DNA of 9,574 nucleotides from the NCBI GenBank assembly GCA_038222225.1, contig JBBRHV010000077.1, forward strand, positions 1 through 9,574, in the 5' to 3' direction. Source of the DNA: JAKLFA01 sp038222225 (GTDB lineage: Bacteria > Omnitrophota > Gorgyraeia > Zapsychrales > JANLHA01). The stretch's first letter is position 1; the number at the start of each line of letters is the position of its first letter. This document shows, piece after piece, positions 6,009 to 9,574 of the stretch. Made by a program: the position numbers and the translations under genes. The notes below the pieces were generated by a model. It worked only from the letters and a program-made list of their open reading frames with translations, did no database searches and was not told the origin of the DNA.

Positions 6009-6821
6009 ATGTGCGTAAGAGAAAAATTGCGTGAAATCATTTTTGGAACCGAAACTCCGGCGGGACGCGCGTTTGATGTGGTACTTTTATGGACGATTGT
6101 CATCAGCGTGATCACGGTTGTTCTGGGGAGCGTTTCCAGTTTACGTCTTCAGTATGACGCGGCATTCCGTGCTGTTGAGTGGACGGTTACCGCGCTGTTC
6201 ACGCTGGAATATATTCTTCGGCTGAGCTGTTCGATCAATCCCCGCGGATACGCGCGCAGTTTTTTCGGAGTCGTGGATCTTCTTTCAATCCTGCCGACAT
6301 ATATCGGGCTGTTTTTGGGCGGAGTTCAATCCTTGGTGGTCATCCGCGCGCTGAGGCTTTTGCGCATTTTCCGCGTTCTCAAATTGGGCCGGTTCGTTAA
6401 ACAGTCTGAATATTTATTGGCAGCCTTTCGTTCAAGCCGCGATAAGATCATGATCTTTCTGATGGTGGTCCTGACCTCGGTCTTGATCTTGGGAACCGCG
6501 ATGTACCTGATCGAAGGCGAGGCCAATGGGTTCAGCAGCATTCCTCAGAGCATGTATTGGGCGGTTGTGACCATGACCACGGTCGGCTACGGAGATGTCG
6601 CGCCGCAGACGGTTTTAGGGAAAGCCTTGGCCTCGCTCATGATGTTGATCGGGTATGCGATCATCGCCGTTCCAACCGGGATCATTACGGTGGAGGCCGC
6701 TCAAGCCATGAAGAATAAAAAGGCCGCGAGTGTTTGTCCGCAATGCCAAGCGTCCGGTCATCAAGAGGACGCTCAATTCTGTCGTGTGTGCGCGACGCAC
6801 CTGCCTTTGCCAACTTCGTAG
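6009..6821 (+). CDS. Voltage-gated potassium channel with C-terminal zinc-ribbon-like tail
   Basis: This encodes a six-TM Kv-type subunit of 270 residues that would assemble as a tetramer in the inner membrane. The voltage sensor S4 (about 110-128) has basic residues every third position (R113, R116, R119, R122, K125). The pore helix leads into the K+ selectivity filter TVGYGD (191-196), followed by S6. The cytoplasmic tail carries CPQC (243-246) and FCRVC (257-261), a four-cysteine zinc-ribbon-like motif with H251 between. I use ATG 6009, which AGGGAG (5997-6002) precedes by six bases. The in-frame ATG at 5934 would overlap the ZIP gene and add a 25-residue Arg-rich extension of no family resemblance. 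The gap to the ZIP gene is 58 bases, so co-transcription is possible. The last codons and stop lie inside a perfect palindrome. Confidence 0.9.
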   Translation: MCVREKLREIIFGTETPAGRAFDVVLLWTIVISVITVVLGSVSSLRLQYDAAFRAVEWTVTALFTLEYILRLSCSINPRGYARSFFGVVDLLSILPTYIGLFLGGVQSLVVIRALRLLRIFRVLKLGRFVKQSEYLLAAFRSSRDKIMIFLMVVLTSVLILGTAMYLIEGEANGFSSIPQSMYWAVVTMTTVGYGDVAPQTVLGKALASLMMLIGYAIIAVPTGIITVEAAQAMKNKKAASVCPQCQASGHQEDAQFCRVCATHLPLPTS

Positions 6822-6841
6822 GTTATAACCTACGAAGTTGG
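6810..6841. repeat. Perfect 32-bp palindrome spanning the channel stop codon
   Basis: Bases 6810-6825 are the exact reverse complement of 6826-6841, with the centre in GGTTATAACC. The left arm encodes the last three codons and the TAG stop (6819-6821) of the channel gene. In RNA it would form a hairpin of about 14 bp with a 4-base loop. No T run follows directly, so a classical intrinsic terminator is not obvious. It could act in mRNA 3'-end stability, factor-assisted termination, protein binding, or as a mobile palindromic repeat. Confidence 0.8.
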
Positions 6842-6860
6842 AGCGGCTGCGGGATTTTTA

Positions 6861-6889
6861 TGGACTTTTTTAAGGAGATTTTCTATAAT
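6861..6889 (+). promoter_or_regulatory. Sigma70 promoter of the small RNA candidate
   Basis: TGGACT (6861-6866, 4 of 6) and a perfect TATAAT (6884-6889) are separated by exactly 17 bases. The predicted start is near 6896. No protein gene follows closely. Instead, hairpins and an intrinsic terminator follow within about 110 bases. Confidence 0.7.
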
Positions 6890-6895
6890 AAGGGC

Positions 6896-7005
6896 GTTCT
6901 ATGAGCCTTCCTTTTTCCTACCTCAAGGAAGCCCAAAGCTCATGACATCACTAACGTCCAGTTAGTACTCATCACTTGGCCTCGCGAACGCGGGGCCTTT
7001 ATTTT
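6896..7005 (+). ncRNA. Candidate small structured RNA, about 110 nt, unknown family
   Basis: The unit is bounded by a consensus promoter and an intrinsic terminator. Hairpin 1 pairs 6901-6906 with 6938-6943 and continues with 6907-6913 against 6925-6931, leaving a 6-base bulge (6932-6937) and an 11-base loop. Hairpin 2 pairs ACTAAC (6950-6955) with GTTAGT (6961-6966) around the loop GTCCA. Hairpin 3 is the terminator stem. I recognise no known riboswitch, 6S, SRP or tmRNA signature. The next protein gene is about 200 bases on and has its own promoter, so a free-standing regulatory RNA is more likely than a leader. A 14-codon ORF at 6901-6945 exists inside but has no ribosome site. Transcription is inferred from the signals only. 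Confidence 0.55.
6978..7005 (+). terminator. Intrinsic terminator of the small RNA candidate
   Basis: An 8-bp GC-rich stem (6978-6985 with 6990-6997, including one G-U pair) closes a 4-base loop and is followed directly by TTTATTTT (6998-7005). The other strand lacks a T run on its exit side, so the terminator acts on plus-strand transcripts. Confidence 0.85.
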
Positions 7006-7011
7006 GAATGA

Positions 7012-7105
7012 GCATTTCATGTGCGCGAGCATAGGGAGCGCAAACGAGAGATGCGAATTAATCCTGAGAGCTCCGCCGTTTTTCAGAGGCGGAGAGTCGA
7101 AGGAT
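7012..7105. repeat. Structured intergenic segment with a TCCTGAG...AGTCGAAGGA hairpin
   Basis: Two fold-back elements occupy most of the gap between the small RNA terminator and the next promoter. In the first, 7014-7020 can pair with 7048-7054, enclosing TGCGC (7022-7026) with GCGCA (7037-7041). In the second, ATCCT (7061-7065) pairs with AGGAT (7101-7105), and CTCCGCC (7071-7077) with GGCGGAG (7088-7094), around a 10-base loop. The TCCTGAG and AGTCGAAGGA edges resemble an intergenic hairpin repeat that I recall from many uncultivated bacterial genomes, here with a longer stem. That recollection is unverified. No T run follows, so it is not an evident terminator. Confidence 0.5.
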
Positions 7106-7135
7106 TTCCATAAAAGATCATTTTATTTCTTCGCA

Positions 7136-7164
7136 TGGACAAATTTTAAGCGGGCTGATATGAT
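7136..7164 (+). promoter_or_regulatory. Sigma70 promoter of the small-ORF/RNA-modification operon
   Basis: TGGACA (7136-7141, 5 of 6) and TATGAT (7159-7164, 5 of 6) are separated by 17 bases. The predicted start near 7171 leaves a leader of about 37 bases before the ATG at 7208. This position also argues that translation starts at 7208 and not at upstream in-frame codons. Confidence 0.7.
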
Positions 7165-7207
7165 AACAGCGTTGATCAGCATTCAATCCTCACCAAAGGA
7201 GAAGGCG

Positions 7208-7390
7208 ATGCCAACTCAAACGAAAAAAGTCGGAAAACACGCAGTGAGTATTTTTAAAATTCAAAACCGCCGCGGATATGCAGCGGTGTGTGCTGATCAT
7301 TTGACGGAAGGGGAAAGCGCGAATCAGGCTTTAGACCGTATGGTCAAGGCGTTGGCCCGTACGGAGCGTAAGACAAAGAAAAAAGTGTAA
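7208..7390 (+). CDS. Small protein with a shortened HicB-like domain
   Basis: This encodes a 60-residue basic protein of uncertain function. AVSIFKIQNRRGYAAVC followed by TEGESANQALDRMVKAL resembles the beta-hairpin and helix of HicB-type antitoxin domains (a GYxAxxP strand, then a T/SxxEALxN helix), with the usual central loop shortened and the C-terminal DNA-binding region absent. The tail is Lys/Arg-rich. AAAGGAG (7195-7201) sits six bases before this ATG and a good promoter lies at 7136-7164. An upstream in-frame TTG at 7004 would put the coding region through the structured repeat and the promoter, so I reject it. No HicA-like toxin is next to it, so a toxin-antitoxin role is doubtful. 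The next gene starts one base after the stop. Confidence 0.7.
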   Translation: MPTQTKKVGKHAVSIFKIQNRRGYAAVCADHLTEGESANQALDRMVKALARTERKTKKKV

Positions 7391-7391
7391 T

Positions 7392-7577
7392 ATGGCAAAG
7401 CAGCATGATATTGTCTGGCACAAAAAGCGGGGCAAGTTTATCCCGGCAGCCCGGGAGAAGTCGACCGCGCTTCCCGCTGAGGTGTCATCAGAGGCAGACG
7501 AAAAAAGGCTTACTCATAAGGAGAATTTTTTAAAACATCTTTCTCTCGAAGCCCGCAAAGCTGTTCGCAAAACGTAA
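7392..7577 (+). CDS. Hypothetical basic small protein
   Basis: This encodes 61 residues, strongly basic and rich in Lys, Arg and Ala, with no signal peptide or membrane segment. I do not recognise a family. The N-terminal HDIVWHKKRGKFIP reads like a short beta strand or a nucleic-acid-binding tail, and the end (NFLKHLSLEARKAVRKT) is probably helical. It starts one base after the previous stop with only a weak A/G-rich upstream tract, so translation is probably coupled. The methyltransferase gene begins 9 bases after its stop. A role in binding RNA or DNA is conceivable from charge alone, and nothing stronger can be said. Confidence 0.6.
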   Translation: MAKQHDIVWHKKRGKFIPAAREKSTALPAEVSSEADEKRLTHKENFLKHLSLEARKAVRKT

Positions 7578-7586
7578 ATTTCATCC

Positions 7587-8534
7587 ATGCAAAACAAACA
7601 GATTCCTCAAGAGTTTTTCGAGCGATTGAAACAGATCGTTCCGGCTGAACTGTATAATCAGGTGTGCTCGCATTTTCAGAGGAGCCTGCCGGTTTCTCTG
7701 CGGGTCAATCTTTTAAAAAGTTCGCTGGCCGAGGCCAAAACGATCTTGGGGGCATTGGGCGCCCGGCTCGAAGATTGCCCGGGCGTTGCGGAAGGCTTGA
7801 TGATCTCCGACTGGGATCCAACCCAGCTGCGGGAGAACAGTCTGATCCGTGAGGGAAAACTTTATCAGCAAAGCCTGGCGAGCATGTTGGCGGTCGCGGC
7901 GCTGGACCCGCATCCCGATGATCGGGTCCTGGATCTATGCGCAGCGCCGGGGAGCAAGACCTCTCAGATCGCGGCGCGCATGAACAATTCCGGCACGATC
8001 ACGGCGGTGGAGGTCATTCGGGACCGGTATTATAAGTTGAGAGCGGTTTGTGCTCTGCAGGGATGCCGCAATGTTGAATTTAAATGTATGGACGGCCGGC
8101 GGTTCGAGGCGCGTGAGGGGTATTATGACCGAGTTTTGGTGGATGCGCCCTGCAGCAGCGAGGGCCGTTTTCGTGCCGACCAGCCGAAAACTTTTGCCTA
8201 TTGGAGCGTGCGCAAGATCCGGGAAATGGTGAAAAAACAGCGTGGACTTTTATTGAATGCGGCCCGGCAATTGAAGGCGGGCGGAACCTTGGTGTATTCG
8301 ACCTGTACCTTTGCGCCCGAAGAGAACGAGGGTGTGGTGGATTGGTTTTTGCGTAAGTCCGAGGGGTCTTTTGATGTGATTGCTCCGCAGCTGAGGGGGA
8401 TCGAAACATGCCCAGCCCTGGTTTCCTGGCAGAAGAAATCCTTTAATGAGAAGGTCAAAGATTGTCTTCGTATTTTACCCGGGGAAAAGACGCAAGGGTT
8501 TTTTATGGCCAAATTTTTGAAAGTGAGCGAATGA
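7587..8534 (+). CDS. NOL1/NOP2/Sun-family RNA (cytosine-5) methyltransferase
   Basis: This S-adenosylmethionine-dependent enzyme methylates C5 of cytosine in rRNA or tRNA. The 315-residue protein has a short N-terminal segment with SLRVNLLK (37-44), the SAM-binding motif LDLCAAPGSKTSQIA (115-129), motif IV DAPCSSEG (186-193) with C189, and motif VI STCTFAPEENE (238-248) with the nucleophile C240. It lacks both the NusB-like N-terminal domain of RsmB and the long C-terminal extension of RsmF, so the target RNA is uncertain. A Trm4-like tRNA enzyme is also possible. There is no evident Shine-Dalgarno sequence before ATG 7587, suggesting coupling to the preceding small gene. The next gene begins four bases after the stop. 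Confidence 0.9.
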   Translation: MQNKQIPQEFFERLKQIVPAELYNQVCSHFQRSLPVSLRVNLLKSSLAEAKTILGALGARLEDCPGVAEGLMISDWDPTQLRENSLIREGKLYQQSLASMLAVAALDPHPDDRVLDLCAAPGSKTSQIAARMNNSGTITAVEVIRDRYYKLRAVCALQGCRNVEFKCMDGRRFEAREGYYDRVLVDAPCSSEGRFRADQPKTFAYWSVRKIREMVKKQRGLLLNAARQLKAGGTLVYSTCTFAPEENEGVVDWFLRKSEGSFDVIAPQLRGIETCPALVSWQKKSFNEKVKDCLRILPGEKTQGFFMAKFLKVSE

Positions 8535-8538
8535 TCGC

Positions 8539-9528
8539 ATGAGCGTAAAAGCAGTCGGATTGATCAGCGGCGGGATGGACAGCATTCTTGCGGTTAAACT
8601 GGTACAGGATCAGAGGATCGAGGTCTATGCTGTCTACTTTGTGATGCCTTGGGGGCAGGGGAATCTGACCCGGTGCCAGGGTTTGGCTGCTCAGCTGGGG
8701 GTGCATTTCAAGGAGAGCTATTTGGGAAATGAATACTTGGAAATGTTGAAAAACCCTCAATATGGTTATGGAAGCGCGTTTAATCCCTGTATTGATTGTC
8801 ATCGGTTTATGGTGCAACGGGCAGCGGAGTATATGAAGGACATCGGCGCGGATTTTGTTTTTACCGGTGAGGTGATGGGGCAGCGGCCGATGTCTCAGGT
8901 CAAAAGATGCCTGCCGTTGATCGATAAGGGAACTGAGATCGAAGGAAAATTGGTGCGCCCCTTGTCGGCCCGATTATTGGATGAAACGATTCCTGAGCGG
9001 GAAGGCCTGATCGACCGGTCAAAACTTTTGGGGCTTTCCGGCCGGTCACGTAAGGCGCAGTTTGATTTGGCCAAACAGTTCGGCATTACGGGATTCTCAG
9101 CTCCGGCGGGGGGATGTCTTTTGACTGAAAAACCCTTCGGCAATCGCTTGAAAGATTTTTTAAGCGGGATCTGCCGTGACGCCAAAGAGACCAACGCGTT
9201 GTGTTTCGGCCGGTATTTCCGGATCAATGAACAGTGCGCGGTTATGATCGGGCGGGATGAACAGGAAAATTTGGCGCTGGAGGCGTGCGGGTTTGAAGGA
9301 GACTATGTGATCGAATTGCCGGAGATCGCGGCGCCGCTGGCGCTGGTGAAGGGTTCCGGCATTTCGGAAGATGTCCTGCAAATCAGCGCCGGGATTATTC
9401 AATATTTTTCAAAGGCGCGCCATGCGGTTCTGGAGACGGCGCATTGCCGTGCGGTCGGCGGAGAAAGCACGCAGGTCACGGCGCGAAAGCTTTCAGAGAA
9501 GGACATCCAGGCCATGTGGCGGCAATAG
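8539..9528 (+). CDS. PP-loop tRNA thiouridylase-like protein with NFACT-R-like C-terminal region
   Basis: This 329-residue protein is probably an ATP-dependent sulfur transferase acting on tRNA. The N-terminal ATP pyrophosphatase loop is SGGMDS (10-15), as in MnmA and ThiI. NPCIDC (82-87) supplies a C84/C87 pair, and APAGGCLLT (188-196) supplies C193, so cysteines suitable for thiolation chemistry or metal binding are present. TGEVMGQRPMSQ (109-120) is typical of this subfamily. The C-terminal part (about 200-290) contains FGRYFRI and VMIGRDEQENLAL, resembling the NFACT-R (DUF814) RNA-binding domain. Members are often annotated as tRNA 2-thiouridylase or ThiI-like, but the modified position is unproven. 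It follows the RNA methyltransferase by four bases, making an RNA-modification pair. Confidence 0.85.
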   Translation: MSVKAVGLISGGMDSILAVKLVQDQRIEVYAVYFVMPWGQGNLTRCQGLAAQLGVHFKESYLGNEYLEMLKNPQYGYGSAFNPCIDCHRFMVQRAAEYMKDIGADFVFTGEVMGQRPMSQVKRCLPLIDKGTEIEGKLVRPLSARLLDETIPEREGLIDRSKLLGLSGRSRKAQFDLAKQFGITGFSAPAGGCLLTEKPFGNRLKDFLSGICRDAKETNALCFGRYFRINEQCAVMIGRDEQENLALEACGFEGDYVIELPEIAAPLALVKGSGISEDVLQISAGIIQYFSKARHAVLETAHCRAVGGESTQVTARKLSEKDIQAMWRQ

Positions 9529-9537
9529 AAAAAGGAA

Positions 9538-9566
9538 GTGACAGCACAGGTGTTTTGTATTATGAT
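9538..9566 (+). promoter_or_regulatory. Sigma70 promoter for a gene beyond the window
   Basis: GTGACA (9538-9543, 5 of 6) and TATGAT (9561-9566, 5 of 6) are separated by 17 bases, with a predicted start near 9573 at the window edge. No terminator is seen between the thiouridylase-like stop and this promoter. Confidence 0.55.
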
Positions 9567-9574
9567 GTTTCCAT

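Noticed and set aside
6901..6945. 14-codon leader-peptide-like ORF (MSLPFSYLKEAQSS) inside the small RNA candidate
   Set aside because: It would begin only about five bases after the predicted transcript start with no Shine-Dalgarno sequence. It lies within hairpin 1 and shows no run of regulatory codons.
6896..7005. Possible SRP RNA, because of a GGAAGCC stretch
   Set aside because: The conserved SRP apical tetraloop and asymmetric-loop sequence are missing, and the fold is three separate hairpins rather than one long rod.
7004..7207. In-frame extension of the 7208 gene back to a TTG at 7004
   Set aside because: It would run through the terminator tail, two hairpins and the promoter at 7136-7164. 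The AAAGGAG six bases before 7208 gives a clear start there, and the extension resembles no protein family.

Overview
The window is a gene-dense stretch of a bacterial chromosome. All eleven recognisable or plausible protein genes lie on the plus strand, most with good Shine-Dalgarno sequences and with sigma70-type promoters between the blocks. By eye the base composition is balanced to slightly GC-rich. No gene fixes the taxon. The plant-like phosphofructokinase, the pyruvate kinase without its C-domain, the GufA-like ZIP transporter and the PP-loop/NFACT-R-like protein together suggest an uncultivated Gram-negative lineage, perhaps Omnitrophota or a relative. That placement is a low-confidence inference.

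Layout. (1) 5-814 encodes an MscS-type mechanosensitive channel, followed by a very strong intrinsic terminator (861-906). (2) 1053-2072 encodes a short pyruvate kinase with its own promoter and a LacI/CcpA-type operator-like palindrome at the expected transcription start. (3) After an octamer tandem repeat (2077-2124) comes a probable metalloid-resistance operon: a 54-residue cysteine-rich protein too short for ordinary gene calling (2154-2318), an ArsP/DUF318-type permease that overlaps it (2309-3271), and a thioredoxin-type arsenate reductase (3293-3718). (4) 3821-5125 encodes a plant-like phosphofructokinase, followed after 12 bases by a ZIP metal transporter (5138-5950) and then by a voltage-gated K+ channel with a C-terminal zinc-ribbon-like tail (6009-6821). 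(5) 6822-7207 has no convincing protein gene but is rich in signals: a perfect 32-bp palindrome containing the stop codon of the channel gene, a consensus promoter followed by a roughly 110-nt multi-hairpin RNA ending in an intrinsic terminator, a second structured repeat, and another good promoter. (6) That last promoter leads into a compact run of four genes: two small hypothetical proteins (one resembling a shortened HicB domain), a NOL1/NOP2/Sun-family RNA m5C methyltransferase, and a PP-loop tRNA thiolation-like protein. Another good promoter closes the window at 9538-9566.

How the genes fit together. Pyruvate kinase and phosphofructokinase are the two classical control points of glycolysis. 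Here they sit in separate transcription units, but both upstream regions carry the same AAAGCGCTT palindrome, which suggests shared sugar-responsive control. The arsenic block lies between them and has no visible ArsR. The last operon concerns RNA modification. The least explained items are the small RNA candidate at 6896-7005, the stop-codon palindrome at 6810-6841, the cysteine-rich miniprotein coupled to the permease, and the C-domain-less pyruvate kinase with a K+-independent-type active-site signature.
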